DNA of 16,905 nt. It comes from Hirudo medicinalis (taxonomy: Eukaryota; Annelida; Clitellata; Hirudinida; Hirudinidae). Both the position numbers and the translations under genes were made by a program. The stretch is taken from contig MPNW01000406.1 in NCBI GenBank assembly GCA_011800805.1, positions 70,734 to 87,638 on the forward strand. The letters are read 5' to 3'. Shown here piece after piece: positions 8,704 through 15,731 of this stretch. Under the pieces are notes generated by a model, which had not been told where the DNA came from, ran no database searches, and was given only the letters and a program-made list of their open reading frames with translations. The first letter of the stretch is position 1. Every line of letters starts with the position of its first letter.

Positions 8704-10857
8704 AACAACCTTTGACTTCCAATCTGGTCTTAACGACTGTTTTCCCAGCAACACTTTCAGCATGGCAGAGGTAAACACCAGCATCTTCCTTCTGAACCTT
8801 TTCTATCGTCAAACTTCCAAACTTTGCCACTGACATCCTTCCGTACTTTCTGTCAGACAACATGTGCAGCTGGAAGTTGAATTTCAATCATTTTATTCAT
8901 TATTTGTTATTAATATTTATTATTATTATTAATATTATTATTATTATTAATATTATTATTATTATTAATATTATTATTATTATTATTATTATTATTTAGT
9001 AGCAAATATGGTTGAAGTTTCTAGGAACAAATTAATTGAGAAGTAAAGCATGCAAAAGAATTGTTGAAAATATGGAATTTCTTGTGACGATTTTTATGGG
9101 TAATTCCTTTATTAATAATTTAAACGGAAAATTAACTCATTTATTACGTTTATTCCATTCGTTAAATGCAAACATATTTTTCAGTTAATTTCAATTTATC
9201 GAATACATTCTTGCATTTCACAACAATAAACACAACCTTTGACTTATAAATTTCAGTAATAACAACTGCAAGCAAATGTCACCTTCACCTTGTCATTTTC
9301 TTTGGTCCAAAACACCTCGGGAGTTGGGGAGCCTTCGGCCTGACACTCCAAGGTCACCCTCCTGCCCAAGTTCACGGATTTACTCTTTGGCGTCAGAACG
9401 AATGAAGGAAGGACTGGAAAGTAAAAGAATTTATTCGAGGTGAAGAAATGACTCGAGGATAGGTGTCAATCTGCTTATTCAGACCGCGTTTTTTCTATTT
9501 TTAAGATCTCGTCAATTCTTCTGAAGTTTCGAAAAACTTTTCACTTGGAAAGAAAGACTCCTGGTGGGGAAATTAGATTCCGAGATTCGAATCAAAGGAA
9601 GCGTGGAGAGGTTTTGCATTGTTTATGTTTTGTTTTTATTTTGCAGTCGAGAACAAACAAGGAAGTGACAATTTTCACATGTCTTGCATCAAGCGATGCT
9701 TCAATGTCCAAATGAAAACACGCCTTATGTGTGCCTATGTGTACGTGTGCACATGTGTATGTGTGTTTGCGTGTCTGTGTGGTCGTGACACACAAGCCGA
9801 AACTTTCTCATCCACACGATCCCATCCACGTCGCTGGAGAACTATAAAAGAGGGTGGATGGGTGAACGAAAGGATAGATGGATGGATAAGTGAATGGTTG
9901 CTGGATGGATGATTGGGCTATGGATAGGCGAACGAATGAATGAATGAATGGATGAATGGATGGATGGGTGAGTGGGTGAATGTTTGGATGAGTGAGTGAT
10001 GCCTTATTATTGAGGAATTGCATCTCACACGTTGATTGGTGCTCAAATTGCATTTCTTCGGAAAATGATGGAACGAAAATCGTTTTGCTCGACAGATGTC
10101 AGAGTGGGAGGAAAGGATTGAATTCGGATGTTATGTCCGGTCATGCGACGCTTTCAAACTCTCAGCATCAATTTTTATCCTTACAACTTCTAAAGGATGC
10201 CTTCAGTGGGCCACTTGTTATTGTTCAGTGGGCCACTTGTTATTAATCGATTGAACAACTTTTTTCGTTGCAACAAAGGGAGTGGGGATACAAATTATTC
10301 CAAAATAAATTATTTACAAATAACTCTCGTGAGTGCTTCTTAGTTACTCGGAACTTTATTAAAGTTTTTCTCTTATTTAATGACACGTTCAAATATTCAT
10401 CACTTTCGGTGCTTAAGAAATAATTGAATAAAAAAAAATAAAAATGTAAATCATTTCCGTTCACGTTTAATATATCCGAACATCGCACTCCTGCAGAATT
10501 AGCCGGATAACTAATGGCGTCTTATTAGTCTGTTGGATTTGATTAAGAAAGTAAAAAGTGGAAGATGGTCGGTTGGCAGGGATATTGAAAACATCGCTCA
10601 CCGTGGACAACCAGTTTGGCGCTCTTCTCGTCCCTCCCCACCGTGTTTTCCACCACGCACACGTACTCACCCTCGTCCTCCACCTGCACGTTGCTAAGCA
10701 ACAGACTCTGACTGCCGAGGACCTTTGACCTGCGAATGAAAGCGCCAGATGGGTCCTTTTGAAGGTCTCAGTGATTACACGGATGTTGTTTTGTCGTTAT
10801 TATAATAATAATAATCAATAAAAAAATATATAACAAAAATAAAATAAAATAATGATG

Positions 10858-10899
<42 letters not shown>

Positions 10900-11370
10900 T
10901 GGTTATAGTTGACTCTGTGATACAATTATTTATTTGCAAGATAAACATGGCTCTGGTTATTTTTGAGAAAATTATTTCTACATACTTCGAAGAATGAAAT
11001 CGTTTATTCACCTGTTTTGAGGGAGATGACCTCCCTTCCTTTTCCAGCTCATGATTGGTTCAGGATCTCCAGTTGCCCTGCAGTGGAACATCGCATCGCC
11101 ACCCAACTCTACCTTTACCCCAATTGGGCCCTCCTTTATGTGCGGCTTTTCTGAATCATTCGATTGTTTAAATCATCCACTATTACGTCATTATTCATAT
11201 TTAATTGCTCTTAAATAAACATTCAATAAAACATCTCGAACATTGAAATCACATTCAAAGGAAATTGAAGTGGAGTTTTAATTACTTGTTTATTTATTCG
11301 CCTTATTCAAATGGTCCGTTAAATCTAATAAACAACAACAACAATAATAATAACAGTAATAATGATGATG

Positions 11371-11416
<46 letters not shown>

Positions 11417-11928
11417 TAACATTAATAATAATAATAATAACATTAATATTAATAACAACAACAACATCAATAATAATAATAACATCAATAATAATAGTAG
11501 TAGTAATAATAATAATAACATCAACAACGATAGCAATAATAATAATTTCAATAATAACAACATCAACAATAATAATAATAATAATAAATAAAAAGAGAAA
11601 TGAACTTTAAAATCTCTCCAACCTAAAACCATCAATCTGACGGGCCTGCTCTCCTTAGGACCGGTGGAGGAAAAGATAAGACACGTGTAGAACCCCGCAT
11701 CCTCCTTCCTCACCTCTTCGATGTAAAGAGTTCCATTCCACTCGACCTTGACCCTGTCTCGACCTTCAACCACTGTCCCGTCCTTCATCCAGGTCACACC
11801 ATTTTCCCCCTGGTTGGTGTCCGAGTGGTGGTCGGTGTGTTGAAGTTTGCACTGGAGCGCCACCGGTTCCCCTAGGGGAGTCTCGGTGGAAAGAATGGAG
11901 GCGTCCTTGAACTCCTCAAGCATCAAAT
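2286..11928 (-). CDS. robo: Roundabout (Robo) family axon-guidance receptor, 5' end missing
   Basis: Fourteen exons (listed separately) join in agreeing phase into about 1,040 residues. Approximate order: Ig2 (1-102), Ig3 (103-190), Ig4 (191-286), Ig5 (287-385), FN3-1 (405-498), FN3-2 (499-654), FN3-3 (655-748), transmembrane helix (768-792), cytoplasmic tail (793-1040). All four Ig domains keep both cysteines and the core tryptophan. The Ig2-Ig3 linker (MVLEKPHIKEGP), the Ig5 end (YTCKASSETGEASWSA), the FN3-1 core (LSWKPNPDSG) and the FN3-3 start (PSAPPTNIQ, HQNGPLVGYKV) follow known Robo sequences closely. Robo proteins are single-pass Slit receptors at the growth-cone surface; Slit binds Ig1-2. 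Ig1 and the signal peptide are not visible and should lie beyond 16,905. The tail, about 250 residues, is much shorter than that of most Robos and lacks proline-rich CC2/CC3-like motifs. Domain borders are mostly phase 1. Confidence 0.9.
2762..2852. repeat. (TTA)n and (CAT/CAC)n repeats in the last robo intron
   Basis: Seven or so ATT/TTA units (2767-2787) and a second run of TCATCACCA units (about 2816-2852). The second run ends about a dozen bases from the donor of the preceding robo exon. Confidence 0.85.
2867..3217 (-). CDS. robo: robo exon: membrane-distal cytoplasmic tail
   Basis: Acceptor aaatttttag, donor GAGG|GTGAGAAG; 351 bases, phase 1 to 1. The 117 residues are Ser/Thr/Pro/Gln-rich and hold tyrosine motifs STYENL, SSVYSAQ, HRYTQQ, QTYMIKPK and DCYKGVY. 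STYENL resembles a phosphotyrosine docking site (T-x-Y-x-x-hydrophobic). I could not align this to the CC1 motif of other Robos with confidence. Confidence 0.82.
3349..3564 (-). CDS. robo: robo exon: juxtamembrane, transmembrane helix and start of tail
   Basis: Acceptor cattctcag, donor TGCG|GTAATG; 216 bases, phase 1 to 1. An extracellular linker (FRDNAAKMKMSHGTSRETS) precedes a helix of about 25 hydrophobic residues starting WWVILVCVLAAV. The basic stop-transfer KKQRRKEMDK follows, then THYFTSGELGKFLITC. The reading frame stays open past the donor, so the exon end rests on phase agreement with the next exon. Confidence 0.87.
3728..3893 (-). CDS. robo: robo exon: second half of FN3-3
   Basis: Acceptor tgttcaag, donor TTAG|GTGAGG; 166 bases, phase 0 to 1. 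It completes the third FN3 domain: YVSANDSHVHKDVWLNSTAE, then NTYQIQISAYSNAGEG and SEPIVLG, the usual FN3 tyrosine-corner and last-strand pattern in Robo. NST is a possible N-glycosylation site. Confidence 0.9.
3991..4106 (-). CDS. robo: robo exon: first half of FN3-3
   Basis: Acceptor ttgatctgcag, donor TACAAG|GTAATT; 116 bases, phase 1 to 0. PSAPPTNIQATVLENNTLKL, then TWMPPPKSHQNGPLVGYK, has the conserved Pro-rich start, core tryptophan and the HQNG turn shared with vertebrate and insect Robo FN3-3. NNT is a possible glycosylation site. Confidence 0.92.
4179..4646 (-). CDS. robo: robo exon: FN3-2
   Basis: Donor GACG|GTGAGT. The start is uncertain: three AG sites (exon starting at 4652, 4646 or 4631) all give phase 1 and an open frame, so the exon is 474, 468 or 453 bases. 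After a Ser/Gln-rich lead it reads VMVKLHQPPSSDVGSTHVRI, RWDVKSPVNS, HIEGFHIRY, then ENTRYMFYIQPYHNSTAKPA and KIFVKTKED. This is the whole second FN3 domain in one exon. The lead-in is longer than is usual between Robo FN3-1 and FN3-2. Confidence 0.87.
4855..5002 (-). CDS. robo: robo exon: second half of FN3-1
   Basis: Acceptor ctaatgacag, donor AAAG|GTGAGA; 148 bases, phase 0 to 1. GWTRTSENVKETFFTVRNLL, then PGTAYMFLVRAQNSHGISFP and SQVAIVKTK, match the Robo FN3-1 pattern W-x-x-x-x-E-N-V-K ... P-x-x-x-Y-x-F-x-V-R-A. Confidence 0.92.
5003..6316 (-). other. robo: robo intron inside FN3-1 (1.3 kb)
   Basis: Phase 0 intron. Small open frames on both strands (for example 5137-5397 minus, 5406-5657 plus) show no domain and no consistent splice sites. 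I see no repeat or RNA gene beyond A/T runs near 5955-5990 and 6290-6310. Confidence 0.8.
6317..6597 (-). CDS. robo: robo exon: end of Ig5, linker and start of FN3-1
   Basis: Acceptor aaccttttgcag, donor GGAGAA|GTTTGT; 281 bases, phase 1 to 0. ALDSGDAGMYTCKASSETGE and ASWSARLRVE close Ig5, including its second cysteine. A Thr/His-containing linker follows, then FN3-1 begins at YPGPPIKLHASEIKDSSIRL with the core SWKPNPDSG and EYFSHETGE. There is no intron between Ig5 and FN3-1. Confidence 0.93.
6658..6864 (-). CDS. robo: robo exon: first part of Ig5
   Basis: Acceptor ttcatttcag, donor ATTACAG|GTTGGC; 207 bases, phase 1 to 1. VTSVNTRLPPIILLG leads into AILLCNVTGDPPPVVSWFKN and MLDDGTLMIT: first cysteine, core tryptophan and E-strand of Ig5. 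NVT is a possible glycosylation site. The intron after it is only 60 bases and has an in-frame TAA. Confidence 0.92.
6865..8709 (-). other. robo: robo intron between Ig4 and Ig5 (1.85 kb)
   Basis: Phase 1 intron with no supported gene. It contains a 6-bp stem inverted repeat (CCCCTG-TAA-CAGGGG, 7432-7446) and, at its 5' end on the minus strand, the (GTT)n repeat that overlaps the donor. The rest is unique AT-rich sequence. Confidence 0.8.
8645..8709. repeat. (CAA)n/(GTT)n microsatellite abutting the Ig4 splice donor
   Basis: Interrupted CAA/CAG units on the plus strand. On the robo sense strand this is (GTT)n, and the first GT of the run is the intron donor. Confidence 0.95.
8710..8869 (-). 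CDS. robo: robo exon: second half of Ig4
   Basis: Acceptor ttcaacttccag, donor AAAG|GTTGTT; 160 bases, phase 0 to 1. LHMLSDRKYGRMSVAKFGSL, then TIEKVQKEDAGVYLCHAESV and AGKTVVKTRLEVK, hold the E-strand, the DAGVYLC motif with the second cysteine and the G-strand. The donor is weak and part of a microsatellite, but phase 1 agrees with the Ig5 exon (LEVK|EVTSV). Confidence 0.9.
8870..9288 (-). other. robo: robo intron inside Ig4, with (ATT)n repeat
   Basis: Phase 0 intron of about 420 bases. A compound (ATT)n/(AATATT) repeat fills about 8909-8997. No gene is seen. Confidence 0.8.
8909..8997. repeat. (ATT)n repeat with AATATT interruptions
   Basis: Runs of ATT broken at regular intervals by TAATATT, forming a higher-order unit of about 18 bases (attattattattaatatt). 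Confidence 0.93.
9289..9413 (-). CDS. robo: robo exon: first half of Ig4
   Basis: Acceptor cttttactttccag; 125 bases to donor GACAAG|GTGAAG, phase 1 to 0. A second in-frame donor AAG|GTGACA six bases on would add Val-Lys (exon end 9283). LPSFVLTPKSKSVNLGRRVT, then LECQAEGSPTPEVFWTKEND, carries the first cysteine and the core tryptophan, close to the Robo Ig4 pattern P-S-F-V-x-x-P. Confidence 0.9.
9725..9790. repeat. Degenerate (TG)n stretch
   Basis: Mostly alternating TG with CG and TA substitutions (tgtgtgcctatgtgtacgtg). Alternating purine-pyrimidine sequence, with Z-DNA potential. Confidence 0.7.
9850..9998. repeat. Degenerate GGAT/GAAT/GGTG tetranucleotide array
   Basis: Interrupted tetranucleotides with purest runs gaatgaatgaatgaat and ggatgaatggatggatgg. 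It is similar in type to the arrays at 45-124 and 13221-13350. Confidence 0.85.
10202..10245. repeat. 22-bp tandem duplication
   Basis: Two adjacent copies of ttcagtgggccacttgttat plus tt and one variable base (g or a), 21 of 22 bases identical. Confidence 0.97.
10602..10729 (-). CDS. robo: robo exon: second half of Ig3
   Basis: Acceptor tttcattcgcag, donor CACG|GTGAGC; 128 bases, phase 2 to 1. SKVLGSQSLLLSNVQVEDEG, then EYVCVVENTVGRDEKSAKLV, has the second cysteine and the E-N-x-V-G turn seen in Robo Ig3 (VAENMVG in vertebrates). GC content is higher than in the introns. Confidence 0.92.
10798..10900. repeat. (AAT)n/(ATA)n microsatellite in a robo intron
   Basis: About 14 pure units near 10857-10898 plus shorter runs. 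It lies in the 282-base intron that splits Ig3. Confidence 0.95.
11012..11150 (-). CDS. robo: robo exon: first half of Ig3
   Basis: Acceptor atgattcag (AG at 11152-11151), donor AACAG|GTGAAT; 139 bases, phase 1 to 2. KPHIKEGPIGVKVELGGDAM, then FHCRATGDPEPIMSWKRKGG and HLPQNR, carries the first cysteine, the GDP-x-P loop and the core tryptophan. It matches the Robo Ig3 start (ERPSFVKRP in vertebrates) after joining to Ig2 as VLE|KPHIKEGP. Confidence 0.92.
11151..11622 (-). other. robo: robo intron between Ig2 and Ig3
   Basis: Phase 1 intron of 472 bases, more than half of it the AAT/AAC repeat described separately. The remainder (11151-11330) is AT-rich unique sequence. Confidence 0.85.
11331..11589. 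repeat. Long compound (AAT)n/(AAC)n/(ATC) trinucleotide repeat
   Basis: About 260 bases of trinucleotides in one register. AAT units predominate, with AAC, CATCAA and TAG interruptions. It ends about 32 bases from the Ig2 splice donor. Long poly-Asn, poly-Ile or poly-Leu frames here are artefacts. Confidence 0.97.
11623..11928 (-). CDS. robo: robo exon: complete Ig2
   Basis: Acceptor caactgcgacag, donor GTTTTAG|GTTGGA; 306 bases, phase 1 to 1. LMLEEFKDASILSTETPLGE, then PVALQCKL, an acidic/His-rich insert, VTWMKDG, and EWNGTLYIEEVRKEDAGFYT with C, form a full Ig domain. About 19 residues separate the first cysteine from the core tryptophan, versus about 12 in human ROBO1. Ig2 with Ig1 forms the Slit-binding end in the family. 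NGT is a possible glycosylation site. Confidence 0.92.
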
Positions 11929-12042
11929 CTGTCGCAGTTGGATGGAAGGAAGACATTACGCACTGAGGCGGAGTATTCCGGAGTAAATAATTTCCATTCC
12001 TTTTGCACTTCTAAGGTCCACTCGATCTTCCGAAATTACCAT

Positions 12043-12225
12043 CAACATCATCATTATCATCAACATCTGTCAACATCATCATTATCATCAACATCTGTCA
12101 ACATCATCATTATCATCAACGTCTGTCGACATTATCATTATTATCATCAACGTCTGTCAGCATCATCATCATTGTCATCATCAACATTTATCAACATTTG
12201 TCAACATCATCATCATTAATCTATT
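12043..12225. repeat. 28-bp minisatellite built from ATC units
   Basis: Three copies of a 28-base unit beginning caacatcatcattatcatca lie at 12043-12070, 12071-12098 and 12099-12126. The first two are identical and the third has one change (aacatctgt to aacgtctgt). Longer, more diverged copies follow to about 12225. Confidence 0.95.
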
Positions 12226-12315
12226 ATAAACATCATGATCATCAAAACCACCTTAATATAACCACGTGGATATTGTTGTTAATGTCATTATCACATCACA
12301 CAAGCTCACACGTAG

Positions 12316-12507
12316 ATGAAATGTGATGAACACGAAACATCGCAAGAATGTCTGTTGGGTTTGAAGTGGAAATTGAAGCAACAAATAAATGAAATTGAAG
12401 CAAAATTACAACTCCGAAGAAAGAAAATGCAATTAAGAAGAGTTCGAAAGCAGCACGAAAAGCTTTCGAAAACAAGATATTGTCACTTTAGAAGTGAATT
12501 CATTTAA
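12316..12507 (+). CDS. Possible 63-residue Lys/Arg/Gln-rich coiled-coil ORF
   Basis: ATG follows an in-frame TAG directly, so the frame is complete. It contains LKWKLKQQINEIEAKLQLRR and KKMQLRRVRKQHEKLSKTRY, with leucine/isoleucine spacing suggestive of a coiled coil and a strongly basic second half. AATAAA at 12507-12512 overlaps the stop codon. It is antisense to robo inside a presumed intron. I recognise no family. A-rich DNA makes Lys-rich frames by chance, so this may not be a gene; a retroposed fragment or an exon of a nested gene are alternatives. Confidence 0.2.
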   Translation: MKCDEHETSQECLLGLKWKLKQQINEIEAKLQLRRKKMQLRRVRKQHEKLSKTRYCHFRSEFI

Positions 12508-12726
12508 ATAAAAACAAAAATTAAATTAATATTTTAAACCTATTTATTTCAAATAATTGTTTTTCTCTGAAAAATTCCGAGCAAGAATGACCAAGATGTC
12601 TGCACATCCGGTTTGTAATGCTTGAAGCAATTGTCTGCGCTAAAATATGTCACAATTTTTGTTTTAATTTTAGAAAAATTACTTTTTGAAAATGTATAAT
12701 ATTCCATAATAGTTGTTTATATCTTA

Positions 12727-12772
12727 ATAAATTATTAATATTATTATTAATATTATTGTTGTTGTTGTTGTT
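12727..12772. repeat. (ATT)n to (GTT)n short repeat
   Basis: Short AATATTATT units followed by five GTT units. Confidence 0.85.
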
Positions 12773-13220
12773 TGATTTAAATCCAAACAAGATGTTGAAC
12801 TGCTCACTAAGTTGTTAAAACTAAACAAGGCAAAGAGAATAAGCAGCATGAAATGAATGAAGTCATCAAGTGAATATTTCCAACATAAGCATCGGAATTA
12901 ATTAAAGTCCCATGAATATAAGATCGATCGCCCTTCAAGACTTTCAAAAGAATTGAAGGCGGGACAGAGGGGTGGATGAAAAATGACAAAAAATTGAAAA
13001 TAATTAAAAGCGATCTTTTATTCGGCCATGTTCGCATGCCTCTGAAGAGCCTCTGGGAGACACAATGGCCTCCTGTAATTCCTCGGACGACCGCTAGATG
13101 GCGATGAAATTATTCTTTATAGGTTCATTTCCTATTCAGCAGGCTCATTATGCCGCTACCGGTCTGTCAACAAGCACATTACAAGCGCCTGTCTCAAACC
13201 AGCCGCCAAGTGTCGACGGT

Positions 13221-13350
13221 TGAATGAGTGAATGGAAGAGTGAATGAGTGAATGGAAGAGTGAATGAGTGAATGGAAGAGTTAATGAGTGAATGGAAGAG
13301 TTAATGAGTGAATGGAAAAGTTAATGAGTGAATGAGTGAATGTGTGAATG
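13221..13350. repeat. 20-bp minisatellite (tgaatgagtgaatggaagag)n
   Basis: Five full 20-base copies at 13221-13320 and a partial sixth. Copies 1-3 begin tgaat, copies 4-6 begin ttaat, and copy 5 also has gaaaag for gaagag. It then decays into simple gaatgagt units. Confidence 0.97.
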
Positions 13351-15129
13351 AGCGATTGAAAGATGGGGTGGTCGAAAAAGAGAAAGCTGTGGCGTGAGGT
13401 CTCTGAACACGAAGGTTCCATCACGAGTACACGTGGAAGCACTCCAGTCACGAAATTACAGGAAGTTTCCAACGTCCTACAAGTTGCTCTTCTTGGCGGA
13501 CATTTTTTCAACTCAATTTATTTACCTTCTCGGGAAATGCAGCCACCATTCCGTGCGAATAACAATAAATTTTGCTAATATTAACATTTATATTAATTAT
13601 AATATTATTATGACTGTCGCATTATTGCAATTATGCTAAGTAATTGTTTGTGTACTGATTTCTATCCAGAGAAGGATGGAAATATGAAATAGGACGAACA
13701 AATTTCTTCAAATAAATTTACAAAAAAAAATATTGTTTCACTGAAGATTCAGAAAAATTATTTTTAAAATATTGAAATGTAAATTTTCATCCCAATTTGT
13801 CCGAGAAATGTTTGCGAAATCCTCTGGTTACTTGTGAAGGTCAGGTCATTAATGCGATCGTTCCAACTCTGGCTAATCCTCGTCTGTCAACGGGACCGTC
13901 CTGCCGCTTAATCTCGGCATCTTCCATCTTCGTTTGAAGTTTTTATTGAAGGATCAGATGCTGCTGCTAATGAAGAAAACCGTGTCGAAAGCCATCTTTA
14001 TTGGAGTCGGTGCTTCCTTTATGCTGAGCTTCTGAAGTACAATTCGATGGCGTAAAAAGCTCTTGGAAATTGTTCTTCACTCGAATAGAGAACGAAGGGC
14101 GACCCGAGTGTCAGAACTGATCGAAAATTCAGAGCAGTTGCTGAATAATTAATTAGCAAATATGACCGAATCCATCAGTCGATGTCAGTCACGTGGTTGC
14201 ATTGTAGTCTCCATGAAATTCATCCTCAGCATCTTCATTCATTCAAAGCATTCAAAGAATTCGTGTCTTGAGAGGAGCACGAGAATCAATCAAAACTTCT
14301 CAGATTCGCAATTCAATCTGCCCAGCTTCGGCCACTCAATCAATACGAAATTTCAGAGCTGACAGAAAGCACGGAGGTGTGGCCAGAATTTCATGAATAT
14401 TTATGACCTCGGTCAAAGTTTACCTATAAAGACAAGTGTTTATGACGAAAGAGGTCGAGAAAAGGTCGCCACTCATTTTATCTTGCCACGATGCTTTTTC
14501 ATTGGCCCTGTGTCACCTCAGTTGCTGGATGAGTCTCTGGGATGTCGAGCTTTTTCCAGAGTCGGCATTAAGATGATTTCTTTGTGTTCCAGAACGGAAA
14601 GATGTCAATACGAGGCTCAAATAAAGCCCTTTCTAGGGAGGAGAAATTGGAAATTAGCCTGGAATGAGGAGATTGTGGAAGGAAAATTATGGATGTTTTA
14701 TGGCCTTTGGATGGCCTCAAAGGAGTCTGAAGGGTTTTTTGGTTGATTGTCATTTATGGAAGGGTAGTTGATCCTCTTTTCCTCGTACAACTGTGTCCGC
14801 CATTACGGGCTCATAAATGATGTCTCAAGAGGAGCTGCACGGCTTATTATTTCCTCCACTCCTGCAACATTCACCTTCAGACGATTTTGTCGATGACGAA
14901 TCTTGGAAAAGACGAGTGAGGAGTGGGGGAGCGATGACAAAATCTCAGGGGAAGCTGCGATGTATTGAGAGGGAAAAATGCGTTTCAGGCATAAATCAGG
15001 TCCTTCATAAGTTTAGAGTGGACGTTTATTTGGCAAGCTGGAATGAGCACGCTGCCTCAGGAGATGTGGGATATGTGTTGATGGGGACGGCTTGATAAAA
15101 GTTCCTCCGCTTTATTTCGCCTTACTGGA

Positions 15130-15300
15130 TACCTCGTCAACTCCATCACCATCATCATCACCATCGTCATCATCACTATCATCTTGGCCATCGCCATCAA
15201 CATCATCATCAGCATCACAATCATCACCATCGTCTTGGCCACCACTACCACCATCAACATCATCATCACCATCATCATCATCATCATCATCGCCATCACT
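15130..15300. repeat. Interrupted (ATC)n/(ACC)n trinucleotide repeat
   Basis: Trinucleotide units kept largely in one register with interruptions tcttggcc and caacatcatc. Long poly-Ser, poly-Met or poly-Asp frames result from the repeat. Two interior blocks containing tcttggcc (about 15182 and 15232) suggest a higher-order duplication of about 50 bases. Confidence 0.9.
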
Positions 15301-15437
15301 CAGAGTCCTTAAAGCGTTCACGACGAGATTCCAATTATCGTCCAGCATGTTTTACTGACAAGTTTTCTTTCCATCTAATCATGCGTCCATTTTAGAGGTT
15401 TTTAAAGTTTTTGAAGTTTTCGAAGTTTCTCTACGAT

Positions 15438-15508
15438 GATAATAACAATAATAACAATAATAACAATAATAACAATAATAACAATAACAATAATAACAAT
15501 AATAACAA
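15438..15508. repeat. 9-bp repeat (ataacaata)n
   Basis: About seven units of ataacaata, with one shortened to ataaca, in perfect tandem. Confidence 0.95.
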
Positions 15509-15699
15509 AGACAAATAATTCTTCATTTGTTTTTAGGAGGCTGAAAATTATGGATGGCTTAATTATTTTCCGTTTTAAGTCACATCTCCACTTCCGTTTC
15601 CAATCAGAATGGTGGGAGTTTATTTATTCTTTGCAGGTAGATTGAATGTTGATTAGACAATAATTGTATTACATTCACAGCTTCTCGTGCACGTGACGT

Positions 15700-15700
15700 A

Positions 15701-15727
<27 letters not shown>
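15700..15727. repeat. (AT)n dinucleotide repeat
   Basis: About 13 pure AT units. It directly follows a CACGTGACGTAA motif at 15690-15701. Confidence 0.97.

Positions 15728-15731
<4 letters not shown>

Larger units (their letters stand above)
9414..10601 (-). other. robo: robo intron between Ig3 and Ig4 (1.2 kb)
   Basis: Phase 1 intron. It holds a degenerate TG-rich stretch, a GGAT/GAAT tetranucleotide array and a 22-base tandem duplication. No coding exon is supported. Confidence 0.8.

Noticed and set aside
8672..8709. Poly-Cys tail after Ig4
   Set aside because: It is the (GTT)n intron start read out of the exon in the TGT register, not protein.
11265..11610. Poly-Asn, poly-Ile and poly-Leu open frames
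   Set aside because: Products of the AAT/AAC repeat. The poly-Leu tail fused to the Ig2 frame is read-through past the donor at 11622-11621.
45..13350. Spaced repeats as a possible CRISPR array
   Set aside because: All are tandem micro- or minisatellites without unique spacers of constant length, in a eukaryotic intron setting.
13390..13500. Minus-strand frame with DWSASTCTRDGTFVFRDLTP, resembling an Ig or thrombospondin piece
   Set aside because: No acceptor before it, stops close by, and no core tryptophan/cysteine pair of Robo Ig1. Judged chance.
14393..14746. 117-codon plus-strand open frame
   Set aside because: No recognisable domain and no splice or promoter support. Its length is within chance for a 5 kb intron.
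14817..15095. 92-codon plus-strand open frame
   Set aside because: No domain, no clear exon borders, and it ends at a simple repeat.
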